The notes: a model not told the origin generated them from the sequence alone. Positions 19,001 through 28,659 are shown, counted from the stretch's first letter. The stretch: 64,000 bases of DNA from Paenibacillus thiaminolyticus (GCF_007066085.1 NZ_CP041405.1:62001-126000); one strand, 5' to 3'. Translations and numbers: made by a program.

Positions 19001-20176
19001 AATGGCGCTCCTGTCCAAATCGTCCAGCCGTATCAACCAAGATCGCTGCCTGTCATTGACGTGAGCGCTCTCTCCGCGGAAGCAAGGGAGAGCCAGATCA
19101 ATCATCACATCCAACGGAATGCTGAGCTCGTATTTGACTTGAGCCAGGGACCGCTGATAGAGGCCGAACTGATTAAGAAGGACGAGTGTGAGTATATTCT
19201 TCTTTGTACGGTGCATCATATTGTGTCGGATGGTTGGTCAGAGGCTATTTTATTGGACGAATGGTTGGCATTTTATGAAGAAGCGGTAAGCGGAACGCCA
19301 GCCGATCTTCGACCGTTAGCCATTCAATATAGTGACTTTGCTGTATGGAACAGACAATGGTTATCCGATGCGATGATGACAGAGCAATTGGAGTATTGGA
19401 AAAATGAACTTGCAGGCGAACTTCCCGTGCTGCAGCTGCCAATCGATCGGCCTCGGCCAGCCATTCAAAGTTATGCCGGGGATATGCAGCAATTGGAATT
19501 GGCGCCTTCCTTGCTCGAAAAACTGAAAATGTTCAGCCGGCAAGAGGGCACGACATTGTTCATGACATTACTGGCCGCCTACCAAGGTTTTCTCTCCCGC
19601 TATACTGGACAAACCGATATTTTAGTTGGAAGCCCGGTTGCCAATCGCAATATCACAGAAATCGAGGGCTTAATTGGGTTCTTTGTCAACACGCTTGTCT
19701 ACCGCGTGAATGTGGAAGACAGTCCAAGCTTCAGACAATTGATCGCCCAAGTCAAAGAAAAAGCATTGCGCGGGCAAGAAAATCAGGACGTACCGTTTGA
19801 AAAAATAGTAGAGACCCTTCAACCAACACGAAACCCAAGTTATGCCCCTATCTTCCAAACGATATTTACGATGCACACCCATCTGAGAAAGATAAAGGAA
19901 TGGCCAAATCGCAAAATTGAGCCTGTGAAGACGTGCATCAAAGTTGCTAAATATGATTTGTCTGTAACGCTAGAAGTGAACAATGAGAGAACCTTGGATA
20001 TTTCGTTTGGTTACAACAAGGATTTATTCGATCATTCCACCATTGAACGCATGATCGGACACTTCGCGAATTGGTTGGAACAAGTAGTGACATATCCGGA
20101 TGAGTCCATTGACAATTTGCGGCTCATTACGGAGGATGAGGAAAAACTATTGCTGGAGCTGTGGAGCAGCAATTAG
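13010..20176 (+). CDS. NRPS 1: half-C-A-T-C-A-T-C
   Basis: A 2388-residue synthetase. Residues 1-245 are only the C-terminal half of a condensation domain, without HHxxxDG. A1 (about 265-745) has YTSGSTGNPKG at 404-414 and FDASVWE with Asp450; T1 attaches its arm at Ser803 (LGGHSL). C2 (855-1305) has HHLVHDG at 995-1001; A2 (1340-1825) has FDVSVTE with Asp1528; T2 uses Ser1877; C3 (1935-2375) has HHIVSDG from 2069. Specificity residues read by eye: A1 DAWDTGAVD, A2 DVTQFILIE. Neither matches a code I know; the acidic residue at the A1 pocket base suits an amine side chain. The protein ends inside the C-to-A linker, so module 3 is split between proteins. ATG at 13010 behind GGGAGG. Confidence 0.95.
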   Translation: MSMEEQVNYWLTELAGEIPLLQLPIDNSGNKNYSYAREIESIVLSESISERIKSLGLQEETNVFTLLLTAYQSYLYRYTGQNDIWVGVMTGCRSALFVNRAFVNGTMNFKQLLAEVKDKVAKGQANQDVPYEVIAEKLASIHAGSTELFQTLFRYIEPGDEDAKGMLYNDSSLPLIRLHVDIAEAADGLQISFAYNACLFAEQTIRRMIENFRCWIEQVTTHVDTPIDQLRLITKEQERELLDAGCRNDANMLPDTILTAFDGQVQRNPDAIALVFGEKKSTYRELDVRSNQLANYLRKTGVTNETLVGICLERSIDMLVSILGVMKAGGAYVPMDPAYPIQRLHYIIEDAGLQVIITNEAFLAAVPEGVQVVHLSDNDNTLWDESAEKPDIKVNGSNLAYVIYTSGSTGNPKGVMIEHHSIMNFLQTLESRDELAKSDRLLQKTSVSFDASVWELFWWMLKGASLYILPNGDEKDPVLLVKAVERYQVTHLDFVPSMLKVVLDYIENQGSSSKLSSLKYVTVGGEVLPSHVAQKFADLLTTPYGTILYNAYGPTETTVDVARFKCDPDEKRDQIPIGKPNSNTQLFVLSEHLQVQPVGVIGELFVGGSGVARGYLNRPQLTEERFISNPYGPEPHSRLYRTGDLVRYLADGNLEYICRTDNQVKVRGYRIELEEIQVILSSHPNIDQSIIVAKKDAQENNKLVAYVIGTGSITDWREYLKNRLPEYMVPAYFVKMDAFPLTPSGKIDVKSLPEVGNSRPHITTDYIKPETDLEHKLADVWKDLFGYDEIGVEDNFFELGGHSLLGTQVLARIRELVKKELPLSALFTYPTIRSMVPVLHAADDFIPMDTFPRISRASRDRELPLSYSQERVWFLEQLSSNNLAYIFQATMNVRGRLDIPVLEKCFTEIVRRHEIFRTVFLDKHGKPYQFIYEPFDVQLPVIDVSHLPESDRDQEAQRLIQLEITKPIDITQLPLARWIVFTISEFESVILLIEHHLVHDGWSFRKFLKELFTLYSAYVENKPSPLPELPIQFADYCVWQNEMFQRGKESKQLTYWTHKLSGAKGVLELSTDRPRPVNQTFNGNSIIRLIPEELYLQLRDYCVRTNTTLFMVMMAAFQTLLHRYSNQEDIIVGSGIANRRWQETEELIGMFVNNIVIRTQFTENITFQDVLHKVRTSSLEAYENQDIPFDQVVDALRLERDQSRNPLFQVMFSFHDTKITNLPVHNLDVQLLEGFSNGSAKFDINVVVINHSELSSSLLSGDEYDSISMDWEYNTDLFDETTIRRMIEHYIELLHSILENSNQTVHSLPMLPDAEQNQLLREWNNTNTKLEDTRTIHQIFEEQVARTPERIAVVCENEQWTYRQINNLANLLASKLRNLGVKPDTVVGLMVERSPDMIIGILAILKAGGAYLPIDTAAPTERLAYILEDSDTKAIVMQEKFKTSTDFQRPVLVLGENMPDQHVDCDNLEPAANFKNLAYVMYTSGSTGTPKGVMIEHDSVVDRIHWMVKRYPMDQNDTILQKTSFCFDVSVTELLIWFFSGSKLCFLAPDAEKDPELIVNTIAEQKVTFIQFVPSMLSIFLDHLENSNTSALIKSLKRVFTIGEALTVEQVQRFERLIKQRNDTTLHNLYGPTEATIEVTSYDCQAESKVIPIGKPIDNVKAYIFNKERNLQPVGVIGELFIGGTGLARGYVGKPELTAERFVPNPCGSDPEEKVYQTGDLARWMPDGNIEFIGRMDTQVKIRGYRIELGEIEAVMRKLQDAGEAVVMAHEYEPGDTRLVAYYNGTAEASQVKLHLQKQLPHYMIPSYFVQMEALPLTSSGKLDRKALLAPDMHAVSHHDTAPRNSTEELLALIWNEILRVEPIGVFDSFFDLGGHSLLAAQVVSRVREVFGQHLPLRAIFDCPTIESLAKRLTESRQGGNIAHLPALHPAERTGAFPLSFAQKRLWFFDQLEPDSYFYNIPYVWRLSGSWNAAGLEKGFNQLIERHEMLRTVFAKRNGAPVQIVQPYQPRSLPVIDVSALSAEARESQINHHIQRNAELVFDLSQGPLIEAELIKKDECEYILLCTVHHIVSDGWSEAILLDEWLAFYEEAVSGTPADLRPLAIQYSDFAVWNRQWLSDAMMTEQLEYWKNELAGELPVLQLPIDRPRPAIQSYAGDMQQLELAPSLLEKLKMFSRQEGTTLFMTLLAAYQGFLSRYTGQTDILVGSPVANRNITEIEGLIGFFVNTLVYRVNVEDSPSFRQLIAQVKEKALRGQENQDVPFEKIVETLQPTRNPSYAPIFQTIFTMHTHLRKIKEWPNRKIEPVKTCIKVAKYDLSVTLEVNNERTLDISFGYNKDLFDHSTIERMIGHFANWLEQVVTYPDESIDNLRLITEDEEKLLLELWSSN

Positions 20177-20186
20177 GAGGCGCCGT

Positions 20187-23100
20187 ATGAAACGTGATGC
20201 AGAAATAATGTCGAAGCAAGATTCCATCACCGCGTTATTCGAGGAACAAGTTGAACTTCATCCTGATGCCGCAGCATTAGTATATAAGGACGCTCGCCTA
20301 ACTTATCGGGAGCTCAATACCAGAGCCAATAAGCTGGCGAATTATTTGAAAAAGTCTGGTGTTAAACCGGATATGCGAGTTGGCTTGTATATGGATCGCT
20401 CGTTTGAAATGATTATTGGCATGTTATCCATTTTAAAAGCAGGCGGGACCTATGTCCCGCTTGATACTGCCTATCCCGATCGAAGACTGCTTTATATGCT
20501 TCATGATGCAAGCATTACGATAGTGCTGACCCAAGAAAGCTACTTCTCCCGGCTGCCGGACGGAGTGAAGCCTGTCTGTCCCGATCTTGACCATGCACAG
20601 ATTAATGATGAATCAGATGCTAATCTAGGTGAGAGTGCGTCTCCGGAAGACGTTGCGTATTTGATGTATACTTCCGGTTCGACGGGGAATCCGAAAGGGG
20701 TTCTTATCCCTCATCGAGGCGTGATACGGCTCACTAAAAATATATCCTATGCAGAGCTTACGCCACAGGACACGATGCTGCAGTTTGCATCGGTCTCATT
20801 TGACGCGGCAACATTCGAAATATGGGGCAGTTTGTTAAATGGAGCTACATTGGTTATTTATCCATTCAACGGTCTTTCTCTTGACGAGCTGGGACAAGTT
20901 CTGCGCGATTATCAAATCAGCACGTTAGTGTTGACTTCCGCAGTCTTTCATCAAATGATTGATTTCCGGATCGAAGATTTTAAAGGGGTGCGTCAATTGT
21001 TGGTGGGTGGGGACAGTGTATCCCCTAAGCATGCTCAGCTAGCATTGGATGTGCTAGAAGATACGTTACTTATTAATGGCTACGGTCCTACGGAAAGCAC
21101 GACATTCGCGTGTTGTTATACAGTAAAAAAGAAAAGCGCCATCCAACACTCCGTTCCCATCGGCCGTCCTATTAATGATACCGAAGTCTATATCTTGAAC
21201 GACAAGCAAAAACCCGTTCCTATTGGTCTTCTTGGGGAATTATACGTGGGCGGCAAGGGATTGGCTTTAGGGTATTTGAATCGGCCTGAGATTACTCAAG
21301 ACAAATTTATTAAGCATCCCTTTAATACAGACCCTGAAGCCAGATTATATAAGACAGGCGACCTGATGAAATATTTGCCTGACGGAAATATTGAATTCAT
21401 CGGGCGAAAAGATAATCAAGTGAAAATAAGAGGGAACCGGATAGAATTAGGCGAGATTGAAGCCGTGTTAAGTCAGCATAAGGACGTAAGAGAAGCCGTC
21501 GTCATTGTACACGAATATGAACCTGATGATAAGCGGCTCATCGCCTATATTGTCGGAACCGGGGATGCCGATCAATGGAAAAAGCATGTAAGCGAACAAT
21601 TGCCTCCTTTCATGGTTCCTTCCTATTTTGTAACAATGGACTCTCTACCGCTTACAGTTAATGGGAAGATCGACCGCAAGGCATTACCGCTGCCAGAAAC
21701 GCGAGCAATAGATGATAACTATATTGCGCCACGCAACCGCACAGAGGATCTAGTCGCATCGATTTGGCGTGAAATTCTAAAGGCTGAACGCATCAGCATC
21801 CATGACTCGTTTTTTGATTTAGGCGGTCACTCGCTGCTCGCCACACAGGTCATTTCCCGTCTGCAGGATGCGTTTCATCTGTCTATTCCGCTGCGGGCAT
21901 TGTTTGATTGTCCGACTGTCGCAAGCTTGCATACAAGAATCATGGAGATTCGTCAACAGGGAAAAAGGGAGCGGACTCCGGCGATTAGGCCAGCCCATAA
22001 TAGGGAGAAGCTGCCGTTATCCTTTGCACAGCAGCGTTTATGGTTTTTACATCAGTTGGAGCCGAATAGCACAGCTTATAACATTCCTTATATGTGGCGG
22101 TTAACCGGAGCTTGGAATGCGAACGCGTTGGAAGCGGGATTGAATGCGCTCATCCAACGTCATGAAATACTGCGCACCGTGTTTCCCAATGAGAACGGCC
22201 AACCTATACAAACCATCGAACCCTATCGCTTCAGAACGTTGCCGGTGATAGACCTAAGCGATCTCACCGCTGCAGAGAAAGACGAGAAAATCAATGCTTA
22301 CACGGAACAGGAAGCAGGCATTACGTTTGATTTGACGCGAGGTCCTCTCGTACAGGCAAAATTACTTGCAACAGGGCAAGAGGAGTATATCCTGCTCTGC
22401 ACCATGCATCATATCATTTCCGATGGGTGGTCTGAGGATATTTTCTTAAATGAATGGCTGGCCTTGTATGAAGAGGCACACAGCGGAACACGGGCGGAAC
22501 TTGCGGCATTGCCGATTCAATACGCTGATTATGCCCTATGGCAGCGTGAATGGCTGACGGATGAAGTGATGGGGCAACAGCTGGAATATTGGAACACAGA
22601 ACTGTCCGGAGAGCTTCCTGTCCTGCAATTGCCTATCGATCGCCCTCGGCCAGCCGTTCAAAGTTATGCGGGAAGCATGCATAAAATCGTGCTGCCGCCG
22701 TCATTGCTTGAGAAGCTGAAAGCAGTAAGCCGGCAGGTGAATACCACGTTATTCATGACTATGTTGGCAGCTTATCAAGGCTTTTTATCCCGATATACCG
22801 GACAGACCGATATTTTGGTGGGGAGCCCGGCAGCTAACCGGAATATCAAAGAGATCGAAGGATTAATCGGATTTTTCGTGAATACGCTAGTGTACCGGGC
22901 GAATGTCCAAGACAATCCTACGTTTAAGCAATTGCTTGCTCAAGTCAAAGAAAAATCGCTTCAGGCGCAGGAGAATCAAGATGTCCCGTTTGAAAAAATG
23001 GTAGAGATGCTTCAGCCGGAACGCAATACGAGCTACTCGCCGATTTTTCAGACGATGTTCACCTGGGCAGAAATGAAATCTGCGGTCTATCACACATCAA

Positions 23101-26100
23101 GCGGCATGTTGGAAACATTGGATATCGATCATAGCGTATCTAAATTTGATATGGAGCTATCCATGTGTGAATCCGAAGACGGTCTAGTCGCGAATATGAT
23201 CTATAATACGGATCTCTTTAATGAATCGACCATCAGGACAATGGCTGGGCATTTTGAGAATTGGCTGCAAGAACTTGTGAACAACCCGGACGTACCGATC
23301 GCAATGCTTGAATTATTGAGCGAGGAAGAAAGGCGCCAAATCGTAGTGGAATGGAACCATACAGAAGCACCGGTTCCAGAGGATACCTGCTTGCACGATT
23401 TATTTATGCGGCAAGCAAGCAAGACGCCGGAATGGATAGCCGCTGAAATGGGTAATGACAAAATTACCTATCGGGAATTAGATAAACGGTCGAACCAGCT
23501 AGCGCACTATCTGGTCTCGCTGGGCGTTCGGCCCAATACGCCTGTCGGGATATGCATGAACCGCTCCATTGATCTGGTTATATCGTTGCTGGGTATTATT
23601 AAGGCAGGCGGAGCCTTTCTTCCATTAGATACAGAGATGCCTCAAGCAAGAATGTCCAAATTGCTCGAAAGCTCCCGGACGAATATTTGTATATCCCAGC
23701 TGGAGTTTATGGAGCTTTTTGATCAGGCTGCTCATGTTCAATGTATATATCCCGAAGCGGAACGGGAAAAAATAGCAAGCATGCCCGAGGCGTTGCCGGA
23801 GCAAACGGTAAAACCTGCAGATTTGGTGTCGATTTATTACACTTCAGGCTCGACGGGAAATCCGAAAGGGGTTGAAAATCACCATCTTGGGTGGGTAAAT
23901 CGAATGCTATGGATGCAGCGCCAGCATCGTTTGGAGCAAGGGGAGTCCGTCCTGCAAAAAACGACATTAACATTTGATGATGCGGCTGTTGAGTTTTTTT
24001 GGCCGCTGTCTGTAGGAGGACGAATCTCATTATTGGAGCCGTGGCTGCATCGGGATCCGGAAGCGATTATTAAGGCGGCCATTCAATATCAAGCGGCTTG
24101 TATTCAATTTGTGCCGAGCATGCTGAATATGTTTCTCGATGCACTTAGTCCAGAGGATATACAACAATTGCATCATGTCAAAAATATTGTCTCAAGCGGT
24201 GAGGCGCTGCTGCCTGAAACGGCAGGCAAGTTCTTCAGAAAATTAAATTGCAAACTTCATAATACGTGGGGGGCCACGGAAGTATCGATTGACTCCACCA
24301 TTTACACCTGTACGCCAGATGATGCGCTCGACAAGGATTGTGTCAGTATAGGCAAACCGATTGATAACAATAAAATATATATACTGGACCGGAATTTGAA
24401 GCCTGTTCCTATTGGCGTGATTGGCGACCTTTATATAGGCGGCATTGGATTGGCAAAAGGCTATTTATATAATAGCGAGAAAACAAAGGAAGTATTTATC
24501 GATAGTCCATTTGTGCCAGGGGAAAGGATTTATCGAACCGGGGACAAAGGGTATTTCCAGCCTTCGGGAAATATTAAATATGCAGGCCGGCAGGACAACC
24601 AAATCAAGATTAGAGGCATACGGGTTGAATTAGGTGAAATTGAAGCGACATTAAGCAAGCATCCGTCCATTCGTGAAGCAGCGGTTATTTCGGTTCAGAA
24701 CGATAAATCAATCACGGAATTGGCGGCTTATATTGTGGGAGAAGGGGATATTTACGACTGGCGAGCGTTTCTGAAGGAGCAGCTGCCGACTTATATGATT
24801 CCAACGTATTTCGTTCAATTGGACCATATTCCCAAGACAACGAGCGGAAAAATTGATCGCAACGCGTTGGACTTGCCAGAGATGAAACCAATCAGTTCCT
24901 CCATCATAGAACCGCGAACGATTCCCGAGGAACTCATTCACTCCATCTGGTGCGATATTTTGCAATTGGAACGGGTTAGCATCCAGGACTCATTCTTCGA
25001 TATGGGCGGGCATTCCTTATTGGCTACCCAAGTGATTTCTCGCATGCGAACGGTGTTCGGGCTGGACATACCGCTGCGAACGATATTCGAGTATACGACG
25101 ATCGAAGCAATAGCTTCCCGGATCTCGGAGATAAAGCAGGGTGACGAGACGAACACTCGCGTTCGTGAAATATCGAAAGTTACCCATAATACAGAATCGA
25201 TATTCGAAGCATCCCATGGTCAAAAAAGACAATGGTTCCATGCCGCGTTCAGCAATCAGAAAGCGGTTGGCGGGGTTTATCCCATTGAATTGGAAGGGCC
25301 CGTGGATGATATATTCATGCATAAGTCAATGGGCATCATGATTGAACGCCACAGAATCATGCGCACGACCATCATAGCGAACGAAGGCCATTTGCAGCAA
25401 CAAGTGCATAGCGATCTTGCGGTGCCGAATGAGTACATTGATTTATCATCGTTATCAGAGACGGACAGTTACCAGCGAATCAGACAAGATTTACAAGCCG
25501 CATTGGATCAACCGTTCGATTTAGCCCGAGAGTCTTTTTTTCGGATGACATTATATCGAATCACACCAACGAAACACTTCCTTATTTTGTCCGCTCATCA
25601 TATTGGGTTTGATGGTTGGTCGCTAGACGTGTTTATGAAGGATTTAGCGGATATTTATCAGACAATGAAGAGCGGGATAAGCTACGATGAGCGTTCGAAA
25701 CCGCTGGATTATATTGATTATACCCTGTGGCAGCAGACACGATTGAGCAATGGAGAGTTGAACCGGCAGCGGGACTATTGGCTCACACAGCTGCAGCAAA
25801 GTGTAGACGCGCCGCTTATGCCGCGTGACTCGCATGCATTAACTTATGAAAACTTGGGTTCGAACGAGCTCTCTCTCAACTTGGAACCACAGATGGCGCA
25901 AGCGCTCCATGAGTTGACTCGAATGGCCGGCGGCACCTTGTATACTACGATGCTCGCTGCCATCAATATTTGGCTGTCACTTATTACGGAGCAAGACGTG
26001 ATTACGGTCGGATCGACCTTGTCTGGCCGTACGCAAACTGATCTTGAAGGAATTATTGGTCCTTTAATTAATCCAGTCGCGATGCGTACCGATTTATCCG

Positions 26101-26585
26101 GTAACCCGACTGTCTTAGAAATGATGAACAGGACGAGAGGAACCGCTTATGGCGCCTACGAGAACCAGGATTATCCGTATAACTTGGTCGTAGAGGATCA
26201 ACTGGCTGCCAAAGGCCGTAAGATGAATTTATATTCCCTTGTTTTTATTGGACAAAATGCATCGGACATCCGGATTGAACTAGACGGGCTAACCTATAAG
26301 CATTGTCCATTAAGCCGTTTTCTGGATGAAGAGATGATCAAAACTTATGAAGGCAGTCATTTTGTACAAGACGACCAATTGGATATCATGTTATTTTTGT
26401 TTACTCGATCAGAACAACTCACGTTAACTGCACGTTATAATACGGACGTTTTGAGCGCGAATTCCATGAATGCGTTTATGAAGCAGCTTGAACATATCAT
26501 CGCCCACATGATTGAAGACCCAATGCAGCGCTTATCTCAACTGAATGTGGTTGAAGAATACGATTTTAATGAGCTGTTCAACTAA
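20187..26585 (+). CDS. NRPS 2: A-T-C-A-T-C
   Basis: A 2132-residue synthetase. It begins directly with an adenylation domain: A3 (20-495; FDAATFE with Asp206), T3 (Ser549), C4 (610-1055; HHIISDG from 741), A4 (1075-1555; FDDAAVE with Asp1264-Asp1265), T4 (Ser1610), C5 (1665-2115; HHIGFDG from 1804). It ends in C5 and a tail DFNELFN. Specificity residues by eye: A3 DAFVLGGTF, close to the valine code DAFWLGGTF, so a branched aliphatic residue is likely; A4 DDVQVSTID, with two acids at the pocket mouth, suggesting a basic or diamino residue. The start ATG at 20187 is six bases after AGGAGG, which overlaps the stop of NRPS 1; a longer upstream frame is rejected. All three C domains look active or active-compatible. 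Confidence 0.95.
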   Translation: MKRDAEIMSKQDSITALFEEQVELHPDAAALVYKDARLTYRELNTRANKLANYLKKSGVKPDMRVGLYMDRSFEMIIGMLSILKAGGTYVPLDTAYPDRRLLYMLHDASITIVLTQESYFSRLPDGVKPVCPDLDHAQINDESDANLGESASPEDVAYLMYTSGSTGNPKGVLIPHRGVIRLTKNISYAELTPQDTMLQFASVSFDAATFEIWGSLLNGATLVIYPFNGLSLDELGQVLRDYQISTLVLTSAVFHQMIDFRIEDFKGVRQLLVGGDSVSPKHAQLALDVLEDTLLINGYGPTESTTFACCYTVKKKSAIQHSVPIGRPINDTEVYILNDKQKPVPIGLLGELYVGGKGLALGYLNRPEITQDKFIKHPFNTDPEARLYKTGDLMKYLPDGNIEFIGRKDNQVKIRGNRIELGEIEAVLSQHKDVREAVVIVHEYEPDDKRLIAYIVGTGDADQWKKHVSEQLPPFMVPSYFVTMDSLPLTVNGKIDRKALPLPETRAIDDNYIAPRNRTEDLVASIWREILKAERISIHDSFFDLGGHSLLATQVISRLQDAFHLSIPLRALFDCPTVASLHTRIMEIRQQGKRERTPAIRPAHNREKLPLSFAQQRLWFLHQLEPNSTAYNIPYMWRLTGAWNANALEAGLNALIQRHEILRTVFPNENGQPIQTIEPYRFRTLPVIDLSDLTAAEKDEKINAYTEQEAGITFDLTRGPLVQAKLLATGQEEYILLCTMHHIISDGWSEDIFLNEWLALYEEAHSGTRAELAALPIQYADYALWQREWLTDEVMGQQLEYWNTELSGELPVLQLPIDRPRPAVQSYAGSMHKIVLPPSLLEKLKAVSRQVNTTLFMTMLAAYQGFLSRYTGQTDILVGSPAANRNIKEIEGLIGFFVNTLVYRANVQDNPTFKQLLAQVKEKSLQAQENQDVPFEKMVEMLQPERNTSYSPIFQTMFTWAEMKSAVYHTSSGMLETLDIDHSVSKFDMELSMCESEDGLVANMIYNTDLFNESTIRTMAGHFENWLQELVNNPDVPIAMLELLSEEERRQIVVEWNHTEAPVPEDTCLHDLFMRQASKTPEWIAAEMGNDKITYRELDKRSNQLAHYLVSLGVRPNTPVGICMNRSIDLVISLLGIIKAGGAFLPLDTEMPQARMSKLLESSRTNICISQLEFMELFDQAAHVQCIYPEAEREKIASMPEALPEQTVKPADLVSIYYTSGSTGNPKGVENHHLGWVNRMLWMQRQHRLEQGESVLQKTTLTFDDAAVEFFWPLSVGGRISLLEPWLHRDPEAIIKAAIQYQAACIQFVPSMLNMFLDALSPEDIQQLHHVKNIVSSGEALLPETAGKFFRKLNCKLHNTWGATEVSIDSTIYTCTPDDALDKDCVSIGKPIDNNKIYILDRNLKPVPIGVIGDLYIGGIGLAKGYLYNSEKTKEVFIDSPFVPGERIYRTGDKGYFQPSGNIKYAGRQDNQIKIRGIRVELGEIEATLSKHPSIREAAVISVQNDKSITELAAYIVGEGDIYDWRAFLKEQLPTYMIPTYFVQLDHIPKTTSGKIDRNALDLPEMKPISSSIIEPRTIPEELIHSIWCDILQLERVSIQDSFFDMGGHSLLATQVISRMRTVFGLDIPLRTIFEYTTIEAIASRISEIKQGDETNTRVREISKVTHNTESIFEASHGQKRQWFHAAFSNQKAVGGVYPIELEGPVDDIFMHKSMGIMIERHRIMRTTIIANEGHLQQQVHSDLAVPNEYIDLSSLSETDSYQRIRQDLQAALDQPFDLARESFFRMTLYRITPTKHFLILSAHHIGFDGWSLDVFMKDLADIYQTMKSGISYDERSKPLDYIDYTLWQQTRLSNGELNRQRDYWLTQLQQSVDAPLMPRDSHALTYENLGSNELSLNLEPQMAQALHELTRMAGGTLYTTMLAAINIWLSLITEQDVITVGSTLSGRTQTDLEGIIGPLINPVAMRTDLSGNPTVLEMMNRTRGTAYGAYENQDYPYNLVVEDQLAAKGRKMNLYSLVFIGQNASDIRIELDGLTYKHCPLSRFLDEEMIKTYEGSHFVQDDQLDIMLFLFTRSEQLTLTARYNTDVLSANSMNAFMKQLEHIIAHMIEDPMQRLSQLNVVEEYDFNELFN

Positions 26586-26598
26586 CGGGGAGATAGGA

Positions 26599-28659
26599 AT
26601 GACAACGACAACGTTTATCAAAACCATTGCTCTGTCTGAAGCGCAAAAAGATTACTATTTGCACTATTTGATGCATCCAACAAGCCCTTACTACAATGAA
26701 CAGCTTGTCTTTCAAGTTCAAGAGCGATTGGATGCATCCGTTGCCATACGTACTCTTTACGAGATCACCGCACGTCATGAAATATATCGTTCCTTATTTA
26801 TTTTGGAAGACGAGCCTATGCAAAAAGTATATAGCGAACCGGTCTTGGATTTTGAACATGTCGCTTCCGCCGGCTGGACCGATACGATGATTAGGAAGTA
26901 CCTTAACCAAGAATTCAGCAAACCATATAAGTTGGAAGAGGGTCCGTTATTCAGCTTCAGATTGTTGGATTATCAAGAGAATGGAAGTATTTTATGCTTT
27001 AAATGGCATCATATTTGCACGGATGGATGGAGCTTCTCGTTAACGATCGAGGAATTCACCCTGATCTATCAACAATTGAGTACAGGCTCTACCCTTGACT
27101 TACAACCGCTGCCATCGCAATACTCCGATTTTATTGAGTGGGAACAGAACTATGTAGCCAGCGAAGAAGGGGAGGCAGCGAGAGCCTTCTGGAACGATAA
27201 GCTTGGCGGAGCCCTTCACAAGCTGGAGCTGCCCGCAGATCACAGCCGACCGAGTACCCCTACGTTTCAAGGAGGGATATCGTTATTTACATTTGACCGC
27301 GAATTGCGACATGAACTTCTTGCCTATCACAAAAAAAGAAGCTATCCGATAGATGTCGTTTATTTGTCTCTGTTCATTGCTTTTCTTCATCGTCTATCCG
27401 GTCAAGATGACATCATCGTTGGCGTACCGCGATTCGGCAGGCCTAGAGAAGATTTTCATAGCATCATGGGCTCTTTCGTAATTATGCTCCCCTTGCGAAT
27501 CAACATGAAGAAGAATATTTCGTTTCAAGAGTTAGCGCTGCTTGTTCATGAGGAACTGACCTTATGTTCACAGTATCAAAATTACCCGCTTTCCTTAATC
27601 GTGAGCGAGCTGAATTATACGCGCGACCCAAAATATTCTTCATTTTTCCAAGCCTGCTTCGTGCATCAAAAAGCGATTAAGCAGAAGGCGGCTATCATTC
27701 TAGGGAATGCTCGGAACTCTTTTCATAGCCATGGTTTAACCTTAACTCCTTATGATTATGAGAAGAATGTATCCCAGTTTGATGTGAGTCTGATCGTGGA
27801 GAGAGACAGCAATAATGATATATTGGCTGGTTTCGAATATAATCAGGATATTTTTCATGAACACACGATTGCGGCATGGATTCGCGATTTCGAAGCTTCC
27901 AGTCTGTTCTATTTGAAGCATGATGATGAACAGATATCTATCCATGATAGGAAGCCCAAAATAGACTACGGGTTGAAACCGTATCGAGATCTTCCCTCTC
28001 TAAAGATATTGCCCGAAGATGGCATGAAGAGATCTGACGGTTCAACAGCGTTAGAGCTAGAACAGCTTGAATTTTCCTATCGGTTCATGGCTGAGATCTC
28101 TCAACTCGCCACAGCTTGGAGTAGGTCGTCGTATACGATACTCATGACCGCATTTATTTTACTTTTATATGTGGAGACCGAGAAGGAGGATTTGGTTATC
28201 GCCTGTCGTGAGGGATGGGATGAGGTACATGATGCTCCTATTATCCTGTCCCTGCGAATCGACCTGTCAGGCAATCCGCACGTTTACGATGTGGTCCAGC
28301 AAGTGCACACAAAGATAGATGAAGCCCATCATAACAGAGCCTCCTTTCTTCATGGCGGCATGAATACATGGCAGCCGAGACTTCATGAGCTTCAAATCCT
28401 ATTTGAGATGAATCAGGATGACTCTCGCTTACATATCGATTTTCGATTGCGAATCATTGAATCCCAGGATCAGTTACATGGACGTCTCACCTATAATGTG
28501 AATGTCTTTAAAAGGGATACGATGCAGCGGGTGCTGACCCACTATGAATATGTATTAGAAAGCATGATAGCCCAACCTCATCAAAGAATTCGCGAAATTC
28601 CCAGTCATCTTAACAGCCAATTCCTGTCAATAGATGACTATGAAGAATTATTTGAATAG
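26599..28659 (+). CDS. NRPS 3: stand-alone condensation protein, C plus degenerate half-C
   Basis: A 686-residue protein with no adenylation or carrier domain. Residues 8 to about 460 are a condensation domain with HHICTDG at 137-143, so catalysis is possible. Residues about 490-686 resemble the C-terminal half of a second condensation domain (ILMTAFILLLYVETEKEDLVIAC, later NVNVFKRDTMQRVLTHYEYVLES) but lack the HHxxxDG half. It ends DDYEELFE, similar to the NRPS 2 tail, which may be a short docking motif. It lies 13 bases after NRPS 2 and 18 before NRPS 4, so it is an integral part of the assembly line between modules 4 and 5. A second condensation, branching at a diamino side chain, or structural bridging are all possible. 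Confidence 0.88.
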   Translation: MTTTTFIKTIALSEAQKDYYLHYLMHPTSPYYNEQLVFQVQERLDASVAIRTLYEITARHEIYRSLFILEDEPMQKVYSEPVLDFEHVASAGWTDTMIRKYLNQEFSKPYKLEEGPLFSFRLLDYQENGSILCFKWHHICTDGWSFSLTIEEFTLIYQQLSTGSTLDLQPLPSQYSDFIEWEQNYVASEEGEAARAFWNDKLGGALHKLELPADHSRPSTPTFQGGISLFTFDRELRHELLAYHKKRSYPIDVVYLSLFIAFLHRLSGQDDIIVGVPRFGRPREDFHSIMGSFVIMLPLRINMKKNISFQELALLVHEELTLCSQYQNYPLSLIVSELNYTRDPKYSSFFQACFVHQKAIKQKAAIILGNARNSFHSHGLTLTPYDYEKNVSQFDVSLIVERDSNNDILAGFEYNQDIFHEHTIAAWIRDFEASSLFYLKHDDEQISIHDRKPKIDYGLKPYRDLPSLKILPEDGMKRSDGSTALELEQLEFSYRFMAEISQLATAWSRSSYTILMTAFILLLYVETEKEDLVIACREGWDEVHDAPIILSLRIDLSGNPHVYDVVQQVHTKIDEAHHNRASFLHGGMNTWQPRLHELQILFEMNQDDSRLHIDFRLRIIESQDQLHGRLTYNVNVFKRDTMQRVLTHYEYVLESMIAQPHQRIREIPSHLNSQFLSIDDYEELFE

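Noticed and set aside
20100..20186. Upstream extension of NRPS 2 inside NRPS 1
   Set aside because: It runs out of frame through NRPS 1 coding sequence; AGGAGG places the start at 20187.
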